Positions 36,958-45,150 of a stretch of 64,000 bases of DNA are shown here, piece by piece. Under the pieces are notes generated by a model, which worked only from the letters and a program-made list of their open reading frames with translations, searched no databases and had not been told where the DNA came from. The stretch is taken from assembly GCF_001014975.1 (NCBI RefSeq), contig NZ_BBXA01000013.1, positions 62,001-126,000 on the forward strand, read 5' to 3'. Every line of letters starts with the position of its first letter. Positions within the stretch are counted from its first letter, which is position 1. The stretch is from Novosphingobium sp. MD-1 (GTDB taxonomy: Bacteria; Pseudomonadota; Alphaproteobacteria; Sphingomonadales; Sphingomonadaceae). Position numbers and translations under genes: made by a program.

Positions 36958-36975
36958 TTTGCATTCGAATGCAAA
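36958..36975. promoter_or_regulatory. Palindromic LacI-type operator, site 3 (HisD2-SDR-aldolase-amidase operon)
   Basis: TTTGCATTCGAATGCAAA is a perfect 18-bp palindrome 20 bp before the HisD2 start. A TTGACT box lies further upstream on the minus strand (37005-37000). It shares its 16-bp core with sites 1 and 2, about 8-10 kb away, placing this operon in the same regulon. Confidence 0.85.
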
Positions 36976-37070
36976 CGGTGTGGCAAGCTTGGTGCGGCAA
37001 GTCAAGGGCGAGGCGGATGCGAAGCCTCGGGGCGCGGTATGCATCGCTTGGACGATGCCGGCGCCGGCGG

Positions 37071-37832
37071 TTAGCGGCCGGGTCCTTGCCCGACCAGTTC
37101 GGCTTCCCGTGTGCAGGCGGTCGGGTCCGGCACCGGGGCATGCGCGCGCAGCCTTGCCAGTTCGCGCGCGGCAGCGGCAAGATCGCGGTGATAGGCAGGC
37201 GAGGTCTGCAGCATCGCGAACATCGCGCTGCCGGCAAGCCAGCCCGCTTGCACCGCGCTGTGCGAATGGACACCGCAGATCACGCGGCTTTCGCCATAAG
37301 CGCGGGCACGGGCGAGGAGAGGCGTGGCGCGATCGGGCAGCAACTGGACCAGCACCAGTGCTTCCAGCCAGCCGTTCGCGGCATGGCCCGAAGGATAATC
37401 GCCGTTGCGCGCCAGATGATCGGTGCGCGGCTCGCAAATGGGCGCATCCGTGCCGAGATAGGGCCGCGCCTTGCGATAGTGCTCCTTCACCGGTCCCACC
37501 ATCTCGCCCGTGCCGATCCGGTCGAGCAGCGCGGCCAGCGCCGGCGCGCGGCGAGCATCTATCCGCATCCCCATGGCGCAGGCATAGCGATCGAGCGGCG
37601 CATTGGTCACGTCGTCGGCCGCCATCCGCCAGCGCGGGCTTCCCTCGAGCGCGCGGGTGGCCCGAAACAGGGCAAGATCGGCGTTGTCCTGCGGGCTGCC
37701 CGGCGCGGGGGGAAGGGGCAGCACGGCCACCCCGTCCGGCACGCGCGCCGGCGCCACGTAAGGCGCCTGCGCTGCGCCCGAGGTTGCCGCGAGCGCGAGC
37801 GCCACGCCCGCCGCCAGCCAACCGGGCCGCAC
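37071..37832 (-). CDS. Class A acid phosphatase-like protein (PAP2 fold), altered third motif
   Basis: A 253-residue exported PAP2-fold protein with a signal peptide ending near GAAQA. The phosphatase signature is present as Lys116-(6)-Arg123-Pro, PSGH at 147-150 and Ser182-Arg183 with His189. The Asp four residues after the His, usual in PhoN-type enzymes, is replaced by Ala193. The core catalytic His residues remain, so it may still be active. The GTG at 37832 is 4 bp after the phospholipase stop, so the two are co-expressed, probably to free phosphate from released headgroups. Confidence 0.83.
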   Translation of the reverse strand: MRPGWLAAGVALALAATSGAAQAPYVAPARVPDGVAVLPLPPAPGSPQDNADLALFRATRALEGSPRWRMAADDVTNAPLDRYACAMGMRIDARRAPALAALLDRIGTGEMVGPVKEHYRKARPYLGTDAPICEPRTDHLARNGDYPSGHAANGWLEALVLVQLLPDRATPLLARARAYGESRVICGVHSHSAVQAGWLAGSAMFAMLQTSPAYHRDLAAAARELARLRAHAPVPDPTACTREAELVGQGPGR

Positions 37833-37836
37833 GCGG

Positions 37837-40026
37837 TCAGGCCTCGATGCGCATCGGACCGATCCCGGGATCGGTCCGCCCGGCGCGCCCGTTTTCCACC
37901 TTGCCGGCAAAGCGGCGCAGGAAGGCCGGTTCGCTGTCGGTGCGGACGGTCAGGTCGTACCAGTTGTCGCTCGGGCTGAGCCGCCACAGGTCGCTCACCC
38001 GCTTGCCCGGCGCCACGGACACCGAGCGGATCGGCGCGGTCTGCGCGCGGTAAGCGAGATCGAGCGCGATCGCGAACGTCACCGGCGCGGCTCCACGATT
38101 GACCAGCACGAGTTCCACTGCATCCATTTCCGGCCGGTCGATGCACAGCGCCTCGACGTGCGCGCCAAGTGGCCCGGCGAAGCGCCGCCACAGCCCGTTA
38201 GGGCCGCGTAGGGTGAGGTCATAGGCGTCGGCGGTTGCGTCGGCAGCGGGGAGGGGGGCATCGTGCCACTGCTCGCTGGCGAAGCGGTCGCCCGCGCCGA
38301 TGGTGTAGTGCCATGGCTCCTGCCGGTCGGTGTTGTCGTGGACGGTGAAGGCCGCGCCCTTGGTCCCGGTGTTCGCCAGCGTCAGGCGGAAGCGGCGCGC
38401 GGGCGTGACTTCACCCGTCACCGCGAGGCGATAGGGCAGGGGGCGATGCGGGCGTTGGCCGGGCATCTGCGCGGCGGGCTCCTGCCGCGCCGGAATGGCG
38501 TTGGCGGTGCCCGCCGCCGAGCGGGCCACGCGGTCGCGGAAATCGGCGGTGTCGGGCAGCGCGCGCGCCGGGCGCGAGGGATCGGCGCGCGTGAAATCGA
38601 ACGCGGAAGTCAGATCGCCGCATACCGCGCGGCGCCACGCGCTGATGTTGGGTTCGCGCACGCCGAAGCGCCGCTCCAGAAAGCGCAGGACCGAGGTGTG
38701 GTCGAACAGTTCCGAGCAGACGAAGCCGCCCCGGCTCCACGGCGAGACCAGCATCGTCGGCGTGCGGATGCCCAGCCCGATGGGGTGGCGCGCGCCATGT
38801 TCGGCGGCCCAGGCGCTTTCGGCCGACCAGTCCTTCATCTCGCCGTCGAGTGGCACGGTGCTGTGCCCGCGATAATCACCCACCGGCGGCACCGGCGGCG
38901 GCATGTGGTCGAAGAAGCCCCCGGCCTCGTCGTAGTTGAGGATGAACACAGTCCTGGCGAAGACGTCCGGGTGATCGATCAGCGCCTCGATCAGCTTTGC
39001 GGTGACGTGTTCGCCCTTGGACGGTTCGGCCTTGGGGTGTTCGGACAGGTCCGCCGCCGTGACGATCCACGAGACCGCCGGAAGCTGGCCAGCCGCCACG
39101 TCGGCACGGAACGCGGCGACGAGCTGTTCGCCGTCCGAACGGGTGCGGTCCGGCCCCTGCCGATGTTCGCTGACCCAGGCCCGCCCCCGGCGGTACAGAT
39201 CGGAATCGGGCGGGCAGGGCCGGAACGGCGGGAATACCGAGAGCAGGTTGTCGCCGAAATTGTCGTATTCCTGATAGACCTTCCACGCGATGCCGGCCTG
39301 CTGCAGCCGTTCGGCATAAGTCGTCCAGCGATAGGCGTCGGCGCGCAGCGGCTGGTCGGTCGCCATGTCGGCGCTGGGCGTCTCGTCCTCGCCGTAGTTG
39401 CTCATTTCCGGATCACCGCCGACCGTGCCGCCACCGTTGCAGCCGGTGAACAGGTGCAGCCGGTTGGGATAGGTCTGCGTCATGGTGGAGCAGTGATAGG
39501 CGTCGCAGACGGTGAAGGCGTCCGCCAGGGCATAGTAGAACGGCAGGTCGCCGGCGGTGTAGTGCAGCATCCGGTTGTGCAGTTCGCCGGTGTGGCCCCA
39601 GCGGTCGTAGCGGCCCTGGTGGAAGATGTGCATGTTCTCGCGGTGCGACTGGTCCGCGCCGTCGACGGTGAACGATCGGGTCGTGTGCGAATCGCCGTGA
39701 TAGGGCAGGACATGCCCGTCGGGATGCTGGTCCGAAGGCTGTGCCCACACGGCGCGTCCACCCGGCAGGCGCAGCGGGCGGGGATCGCCCAGCCCGCGCA
39801 CGCCGTTCAACATGCCGAGATAGTGATCGAACGAACGGTTTTCCTGCATGTGGATGACCACGTGCTCGACATCCATGATCGAGCCCGTGTGGCCCGCCGG
39901 CGCGATCGCCAGCGCCCGATCGATCAGGCCCGACCACAGTCCGCCTGCCGAAAGCGCGCCCGCCACGCTGCCCGCCTGCGCCGTCGCCTTGAGGAAATCG
40001 CGCCGGTTGCCGCCGCTTCTGCTCAT
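37837..40026 (-). CDS. Phospholipase C, phosphocholine-specific type, TAT-exported
   Basis: Cleaves phosphatidylcholine or sphingomyelin into diglyceride or ceramide plus phosphocholine, outside the cytoplasm. The 729-residue protein starts with a twin-arginine leader (NRRDFLKATA). The phosphoesterase core carries VVIHMQENRSFDHYLG, HNRMLHY, YNRLHLFTG-like NRLHLFTGCNG, FILNYDEAGGFFDHM and TPTMLVSPWSRGG. Two C-terminal beta domains of the family follow from about residue 510. The ATG at 40026 is right for the leader; longer in-frame starts add non-signal sequence. It pairs with the acid phosphatase gene. Confidence 0.91.
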   Translation of the reverse strand: MSRSGGNRRDFLKATAQAGSVAGALSAGGLWSGLIDRALAIAPAGHTGSIMDVEHVVIHMQENRSFDHYLGMLNGVRGLGDPRPLRLPGGRAVWAQPSDQHPDGHVLPYHGDSHTTRSFTVDGADQSHRENMHIFHQGRYDRWGHTGELHNRMLHYTAGDLPFYYALADAFTVCDAYHCSTMTQTYPNRLHLFTGCNGGGTVGGDPEMSNYGEDETPSADMATDQPLRADAYRWTTYAERLQQAGIAWKVYQEYDNFGDNLLSVFPPFRPCPPDSDLYRRGRAWVSEHRQGPDRTRSDGEQLVAAFRADVAAGQLPAVSWIVTAADLSEHPKAEPSKGEHVTAKLIEALIDHPDVFARTVFILNYDEAGGFFDHMPPPVPPVGDYRGHSTVPLDGEMKDWSAESAWAAEHGARHPIGLGIRTPTMLVSPWSRGGFVCSELFDHTSVLRFLERRFGVREPNISAWRRAVCGDLTSAFDFTRADPSRPARALPDTADFRDRVARSAAGTANAIPARQEPAAQMPGQRPHRPLPYRLAVTGEVTPARRFRLTLANTGTKGAAFTVHDNTDRQEPWHYTIGAGDRFASEQWHDAPLPAADATADAYDLTLRGPNGLWRRFAGPLGAHVEALCIDRPEMDAVELVLVNRGAAPVTFAIALDLAYRAQTAPIRSVSVAPGKRVSDLWRLSPSDNWYDLTVRTDSEPAFLRRFAGKVENGRAGRTDPGIGPMRIEA

Positions 40027-40084
40027 GCCCGTGCCTTTCTCCGTTGCCGTCAGCCGGTCTGTAAATGTCGCCAGCCAGTCATAT

Positions 40085-40102
40085 TTTTGGTATAGTCCAA
40101 AA
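40085..40102. promoter_or_regulatory. Inverted repeat between phospholipase C and PhnZ-like genes
   Basis: TTTTGGTATAGTCCAAAA has perfect 6-bp arms around a 6-bp centre, in the 169-bp divergent region. I did not find a convincing Pho box here. It shares the TGG-N6-CCA layout with the repeat at 40835. Confidence 0.35.
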
Positions 40103-40195
40103 CTGCTACAGATTGACGACGCCCGGAGCGGTGCCGGGCTGCATAAAGCCATGTGCAGGCCTTGCATTGCCGCGGCAGGAATGACGGGAAACCGA

Positions 40196-40750
40196 ATGAC
40201 GACGACCAGAATTGACAGGATTTTCCGAATTATCAACGAATTCGGCGACCATCACTACGGCGAGGCGATCTCCCAGATCGAGCACGTTCTGCAATGCGGG
40301 CACCTGGCTCGGACTGAAGGGTGCACGCCGGCGCTGATCGCGGCATCGCTGTTGCACGATATCGGGCAATTCATTGACGACGCGGGAAATGCTGCGGAGC
40401 ACAAAGGCATTGATGCGCGTCACGAGGTGACGGGGGCTGCGTTTCTTTCTCCGTTCTTCGCGCCTGACGTGACCGAGCCGGTCCGCCTGCATGTCGATGC
40501 CAAGCGTTATCTCTGCGCGGTCGAGCCGGGTTATGCGGAAGGCCTCAGCGGCGCTTCGCTGCTCAGCCTGCAACTGCAGGGCGGCGCGATGAACCCCGAT
40601 GAAGTGGCCTCTTTCCGAAGCAACCGCTGGTTCGAGGACGCGATCCAGCTTCGCCGCTTCGACGATCTGGGCAAGCGCAAGGACTGGCAGGTTCCCGATC
40701 TGGAAACATATCGCCCGCTGCTTGCGGGTCTGCTGCTACCCGAAGGTTGA
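40196..40750 (+). CDS. PhnZ-like HD-domain mixed-valent di-iron oxygenase
   Basis: A 184-residue HD-domain protein of the phosphonate-degradation type. PhnZ cleaves the C-P bond of 2-amino-1-hydroxyethylphosphonate oxidatively. All expected residues are seen: Tyr21 and Glu23 (YGEAISQ), His30 (QIEH), His54-Asp55 (LLHD), His76, His99, Lys103 (DAKRYL) and Asp156 (RRFDD). The usual partner PhnY is not nearby, so the substrate may differ. ATG 40196 fits family starts; ATG 40181 is an alternative. It diverges from the phospholipase gene. Confidence 0.87.
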   Translation: MTTTRIDRIFRIINEFGDHHYGEAISQIEHVLQCGHLARTEGCTPALIAASLLHDIGQFIDDAGNAAEHKGIDARHEVTGAAFLSPFFAPDVTEPVRLHVDAKRYLCAVEPGYAEGLSGASLLSLQLQGGAMNPDEVASFRSNRWFEDAIQLRRFDDLGKRKDWQVPDLETYRPLLAGLLLPEG

Positions 40751-40834
40751 AAGTGGTGCGACGATGGGCTCCTGCGCGGGGGCCGTTCCATATTTTGATG
40801 CAGGCGCGAAAGCTGTAACGCCGATGTAATGGCA

Positions 40835-40852
40835 AACTGGTTTATACCAGTT
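40835..40852. promoter_or_regulatory. Inverted-repeat operator before TonB receptor 2
   Basis: AACTGGTTTATACCAGTT has perfect 6-bp arms and a TTTATA centre, 137 bp before the receptor ATG in a 238-bp gap. It looks like the sites read by GntR-family UxuR/ExuR-type repressors. The regulator is not in the window. The rest of the gap holds no gene that I can support. Confidence 0.5.
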
Positions 40853-40988
40853 GACTGAAAAATCGATTCGCAGACGCCCCACCGGCCGGAAGCTCTCCGC
40901 TTCCGGCAACGGGTGCGCCTTGCCTTTTCGGATCGTCCCGCCGGTGCGGGGCGCAGTCGGGGTTTTTGCGTTCCTGGGGAGAAACGAC

Positions 40989-43796
40989 ATGGCAGGTTAC
41001 AAGCGCGCGCGGCAGGGCCGCGCGCTGTTCCGGGCGTCTGTGGCGATCGCGTCGATCGTTGCCGGCACCGCCGCGCACGCCGACGAAGCGGCCGATGCGC
41101 CCGATTCCATCACGGTCACCGGCCAGCGCCTGAGCACGGTGGCCGCGATCGAGGAGAAGAAGAAGGCCGACAACGTTATCGACATCATCTCGGCGGACAA
41201 CCTGGGCAAGCTGCCCGACGCCAACGTGGCCGATGCGCTGGCCCGCATTCCCGGCCTGTCGGTGATCGTGAACCAGGACACGGGCGAGGGCGAATACGTC
41301 GCCATTCGCGGCCTTTCGGGCACGTACAACGCGGTCTACATCAACGGCGTGCGCGTGGCGCAGACCGATCCGGGCAGCCGCGATGTTTCGCTCACCGTGC
41401 TGCCCCCGAACGGCCTTGCCTCGATCCGCGTGACCAAGACGCTGACGCCCGACCAGGATGGTGACGGCATCGGCGGCTCGATCGATTTCCGCACGCCCAC
41501 CGCGTTCGATTTCCAGAACGACCTGACGCTGCGCGCCTATGGCGCGGCCGGCTTCAACCAGCAGGCGAAGGATGCGGGCGAAGCGGCGGGCACCTATCAG
41601 GGCCAGCTCGATTTCGGCAAGCGCTTCGCCGACGGCCGCTTCGGCGTGTTCATCTCCGCCAACTACGGGATGAACCACGGCAACGGGCAGGAAACCGAAA
41701 ACGACGGCGAATGGGAACCCTATCGCTGGCGCAAGGACAGCCAGGAGGCGATCGATCAGAGCAACATGCATCTGCCCGGCATCGATCTCGATTACCGCCG
41801 CCTGCAGCAGAAGCGCTATGGCGGGAACGTCTCGTTCGACTATCACGGCGATCACACGCAGCTTTACCTGCGCGGCCAGTATTCGCACCAGGAACAGCGC
41901 GGCACCAACGACGTGACCGACTACCGCAGCCGCAAGACTGCGCGGCTGACGCAGGTGAACATTAATGACACTACGCTGGTCCAGCCCGACAAGGCGGTGA
42001 TCGGCACCGGCGCCAAGGGCCGCATCTACAGCTATACCACCAGCCAGATCGTCGATGCCGACGGTGATGGCGTGATTACCGATGCCGACCGCAATTCCAG
42101 CCAGTACTGGTCGCTCAACGGCCGTTCCGGGGTGTGGAACCCGCAGGCGTTCCAGTTCGCGCGCAACTTCTCGACGATCGACCAGAACCAGACGCTCTAC
42201 ACGATCGACCTGGGCGGCCACATCGACGCCGGTCGGCTCCAACTCGATTACGACGCCAGCTATTCGGGCGGTTCGCGCGCCACGCCGGAAAGCTATTCGA
42301 TCAGCTACAACTGCGACAAGTGCACTTATCCGCTCAACGCGCAGGGGCTGGACTGGGTCTCGGCCGACCCGCGCTTTCCCCATGTCGACCTGACCGGACC
42401 CGCCGCTAATGTCGAACATGACTCGTCGCTGCTGCCGTTCGACGGGCTCAACGTATCGCGCGACCGCCAGAAGGACAGCCGCATCGCCTTCCGGTTCGAT
42501 GCGCGCTATAATTTCGAAGGCAGCGTACTCGATTACGTGAAGGTCGGGGCCAAGTTCCTCCAGTCGAAGCGCCAGTACGATTACTATCCCGGCTACGGCG
42601 GCGATCTTTCGGGCACGCCGCTCGATGGCCTCAACCTCAAGCAGTCGGGGCTCGTCCAGAAGGAAGTGATGAGCGTGCTGGGCGGCCAGTACTATTACGG
42701 CGACGTGTTCAACCGCGACAAGGTGGTCGCCGCGATCAATGCCGCGATGAAGGCCAACGGCTTCACCGACAGCGGATCGCCCGATCTGACGCAGCGCAAG
42801 CGCGGCACCGAGCGCGTCTATGCCGCCTATGCCCTCGCTCATTTCCACTTTGACTCGCTGCAGGTGATCGCCGGCACGCGCTTCGAACGCCGCGAGACGC
42901 ACAACGTCGGCTGGTCCGACGACAGTGCCGGCAGCGGCTTCATCGCGACCGACCGGGGCTACAACGTGCTGCTGCCCAGCGTGACCGCGATCTGGCGCCC
43001 CGACGACAAGAATGTCGTCCGCGCCGCGATCTGGACCGGCTATTCCCCGCCCGAATACGGGTTCATCGCCGCCAGCCAGTCGGTTTCGCGCAATTCCAAG
43101 GGCGAAGTGGTCGGCATCTCGCGCGGCAACCCGGACCTCAAGGCGGCGCGGGCGCTCAACCTCGATCTCTCGCTGGAAACCTATCCCGATGCCACCAGCA
43201 TCGTTTCGGCGGGCGTGTACTACAAGCGCATCTCGAACTTCATTTTCACCGGCGGGAACGAGGTCAACGCCAACACTTCGGTCGGCACCGTCGTGATCGA
43301 CCAACCACAGAACGGGCAGAGGGCGACGATCTACGGCGTCGAGCTGAACATCATCAAGGGGCTCCAGGGCATCACGCCACCGTTCGACGGCTTCGGCATC
43401 GAGGGCAACATCACCGTGCAGAAGTCCAGCGCGGAAACGGGCCTTGCCTATCGCGCCGGCAAGCCGATCCGCTTCGTCAACACGCCGCACCTGATCTATA
43501 ACGCGGCGCTGACCTACCAGAAGTACGGCGTCGAGGCGAAGCTCTCGTACAACTATCGCGGCAAGTACATCGAATCGCTGCGCGACAACGCGGTCGACAA
43601 GTGGGTCCAGCCCAACCGCAGCCTCGATTTCCATTCGCGCTACAACTTCAACAAGCACTTCGCGCTGGACTTCGACGTGGGTAACATCCTGGGCGGGTGG
43701 AAATACTACACCACCAAGGGCGACAACCCGAGCTACCAGAAGGACTACATGGAGCCGGGCCGCACGTTCCTGTTCCGCGCCAGCTACGTGTACTGA
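40989..43796 (+). CDS. TonB-dependent outer-membrane receptor 2 (carbohydrate-type)
   Basis: A 935-residue receptor with a signal peptide ending near TAAHA. Its plug begins SITVTGQRLSTVAAIEEKKKAD and contains LPDANVADALARIPGLSV, which is typical of the large sugar-uptake receptors of Caulobacter and sphingomonads. GLASIRVTKTLTPDQDGDGIGG ends the plug. The barrel ends in RASYVY. The ATG at 40989 follows GGGGAGAAACG. The gene stands alone between a GntR-like operator and a strong terminator. A sugar or sugar-acid oligomer is a reasonable substrate guess from the type only. Confidence 0.9.
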   Translation: MAGYKRARQGRALFRASVAIASIVAGTAAHADEAADAPDSITVTGQRLSTVAAIEEKKKADNVIDIISADNLGKLPDANVADALARIPGLSVIVNQDTGEGEYVAIRGLSGTYNAVYINGVRVAQTDPGSRDVSLTVLPPNGLASIRVTKTLTPDQDGDGIGGSIDFRTPTAFDFQNDLTLRAYGAAGFNQQAKDAGEAAGTYQGQLDFGKRFADGRFGVFISANYGMNHGNGQETENDGEWEPYRWRKDSQEAIDQSNMHLPGIDLDYRRLQQKRYGGNVSFDYHGDHTQLYLRGQYSHQEQRGTNDVTDYRSRKTARLTQVNINDTTLVQPDKAVIGTGAKGRIYSYTTSQIVDADGDGVITDADRNSSQYWSLNGRSGVWNPQAFQFARNFSTIDQNQTLYTIDLGGHIDAGRLQLDYDASYSGGSRATPESYSISYNCDKCTYPLNAQGLDWVSADPRFPHVDLTGPAANVEHDSSLLPFDGLNVSRDRQKDSRIAFRFDARYNFEGSVLDYVKVGAKFLQSKRQYDYYPGYGGDLSGTPLDGLNLKQSGLVQKEVMSVLGGQYYYGDVFNRDKVVAAINAAMKANGFTDSGSPDLTQRKRGTERVYAAYALAHFHFDSLQVIAGTRFERRETHNVGWSDDSAGSGFIATDRGYNVLLPSVTAIWRPDDKNVVRAAIWTGYSPPEYGFIAASQSVSRNSKGEVVGISRGNPDLKAARALNLDLSLETYPDATSIVSAGVYYKRISNFIFTGGNEVNANTSVGTVVIDQPQNGQRATIYGVELNIIKGLQGITPPFDGFGIEGNITVQKSSAETGLAYRAGKPIRFVNTPHLIYNAALTYQKYGVEAKLSYNYRGKYIESLRDNAVDKWVQPNRSLDFHSRYNFNKHFALDFDVGNILGGWKYYTTKGDNPSYQKDYMEPGRTFLFRASYVY

Positions 43797-43813
43797 CCCA
43801 CCCTTCCGGACCT

Positions 43814-43881
43814 GGCGCGGGGGCATCCCTCCGCGCCATCCACGCCGCCCGGCTCCCTCACTGGCCGGGCGGCGTTTTGTT
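43814..43881 (+). terminator. Tandem hairpins with T tract after TonB receptor 2
   Basis: A first stem GGCGCGG/CCGCGCC (43814-43837) is followed by a 12-bp perfect stem ACGCCGCCCGGC/GCCGGGCGGCGT (43842-43875) with a 10-base loop. TTTTGTT follows. The second hairpin is a clear rho-independent terminator. Confidence 0.9.
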
Positions 43882-43937
43882 GGCTGATGACCGCGCGCGG
43901 TGATGCAACCGCGCGCCAAGCCTCCGGGCGTCGATGA

Positions 43938-43951
43938 TGTAAGCGCTTGCG
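43938..43951. promoter_or_regulatory. LacI-type operator A (CapA1-permease-MmgE/PrpD operon)
   Basis: TGTAAGCGCTTGCG is centred on the palindrome AAGCGCTT, 77 bp before the CapA1 start. Closely similar sites are at 52170 (TGTAAGCCCTTGCA) and 54821 (TGATAGCGCTTGCA). The LacI gene at 56089 is the obvious candidate regulator. Confidence 0.6.
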
Positions 43952-44028
43952 CTCGTTCCGTTAGCGCGGTAGCCCGATGAAAAGAGGCCATCGCCAGTTC
44001 CGTTTCGCATGGCCTGCGGGAGAAGATC

Positions 44029-45150
44029 GTGATCCACACCGTTCTCGCCACGGGCGACCTTGCGATGGATCGCGATGACTATGACGCCTGTTTTGCGGGC
44101 ACGGCCGATCTCCTGCAAAGCGCGGACATTGTGTTTGGCCAGCTTGAAACCAGCTTTGCCGAACGGGGCGTAAGGCTTCCGCAGGCGCGCCACGCCGTAC
44201 TGGCCCGTCCCGAAGGCGCCGCAGCGCTTGGCCGGGCCGGGTTCGACGTGATCTCCATGGCCGGCAATCATGTGATGGACTGGGGCGCCGACGCCTTCTT
44301 CGAAACGCGCGGGCACCTGCAGGCGGCCGGCATCAGTGTGGTCGGTGCGGGGGCCAATATCGTCGAGGCGCGCCGCCCGGTGCTACGGCAGCTTCCTGAC
44401 GGAACGCGCGTCGCCTTCCTCGCCTATTCCAGTATTCTGCCGCACAGCTATTGGGCGGACGAGCGCCGGCCGGGCTGTGCCCCGATGCGCGCCTTCACGG
44501 TCTACGAACAGATCGAACACGATCAGCCAGGCACGCCGCCGCGCACCCACACCTATCCCCATCGTGCCGATCTTGCCGCGATGGAGGCGGATATCCGCGC
44601 GGCGAAGCGCGAAGCGGATGTCGTGCTTGTTTCGCACCATTGGGGCATTCATTTCGTGCGCGCGGTGATCGCGGACTATCAGCGCGACGTTGCCCGTGCG
44701 GCGATCGCCGCGGGGGCTGATGCCATTTTCGGTGGCCATGCCCATATCCTGAAGGGCTGCGAGGTGATCGACGGCAGACCGGTATTCTATTCGCTGTGCA
44801 ACTTCGCGACCGACCTGCGGATGGACCCTGCGCATGCGGCATCGAAGAGCTTCAATGAAATCCGCGTTCTGGCGGAGGAATGGGAGCCCGATTTCGACAG
44901 CCTTTACAATTTCCCCAAAGCCGCGCGCCTGTCGATGATCGCGCGGCTGGATATCGCCAATGGCCGGGTGCGGCAGGCCGGCTTCCTGCCCCTGGTGATT
45001 GGCCGCGACGCGGTACCGCGCGTGCCTGCGCCGGGGACCGCGGATTTCGCGGCGGTGGTCGATTACATGGCTGCGGTGACGGACGAGGCGGGGCTCAACG
45101 CGCGCTATCGCGTGGAAAGCGACATGGTCATCGTGGAAGCGGCGCAATGA
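44029..45150 (+). CDS. CapA-fold metallophosphatase-like protein 1
   Basis: A 373-residue cytoplasmic protein of the CapA/PgsA family (calcineurin-like fold), without signal peptide or membrane anchor. Metal-site segments are ATGDLAMDRDD, FGQLETSF, AGNHVMDWG, VSHHWGIHF and FGGHAHILKG. Capsule poly-gamma-glutamate genes are absent, so a hydrolytic or other catabolic role is likelier than capsule synthesis. The GTG at 44029 follows GGAGAAG. Its stop overlaps the permease start (ATGA). A second family member lies at 62391 in another operon. Confidence 0.83.
   Translation: MIHTVLATGDLAMDRDDYDACFAGTADLLQSADIVFGQLETSFAERGVRLPQARHAVLARPEGAAALGRAGFDVISMAGNHVMDWGADAFFETRGHLQAAGISVVGAGANIVEARRPVLRQLPDGTRVAFLAYSSILPHSYWADERRPGCAPMRAFTVYEQIEHDQPGTPPRTHTYPHRADLAAMEADIRAAKREADVVLVSHHWGIHFVRAVIADYQRDVARAAIAAGADAIFGGHAHILKGCEVIDGRPVFYSLCNFATDLRMDPAHAASKSFNEIRVLAEEWEPDFDSLYNFPKAARLSMIARLDIANGRVRQAGFLPLVIGRDAVPRVPAPGTADFAAVVDYMAAVTDEAGLNARYRVESDMVIVEAAQ

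Noticed and set aside
40027..40195. A Pho box controlling the phospholipase C/PhnZ promoter
   Set aside because: I looked for the CTGTCAT-type direct repeats and found only loose partial matches.
40842..44051. A 1069-codon open frame antisense to TonB receptor 2
   Set aside because: It is a codon-bias shadow of the receptor gene, crosses its promoter and terminator, and has no recognisable domain.
44029..45150. CapA protein as evidence for a capsule locus
   Set aside because: No CapB/CapC-like ligase, no polymer export gene and no membrane anchor; the partners are a permease and an MmgE/PrpD protein.
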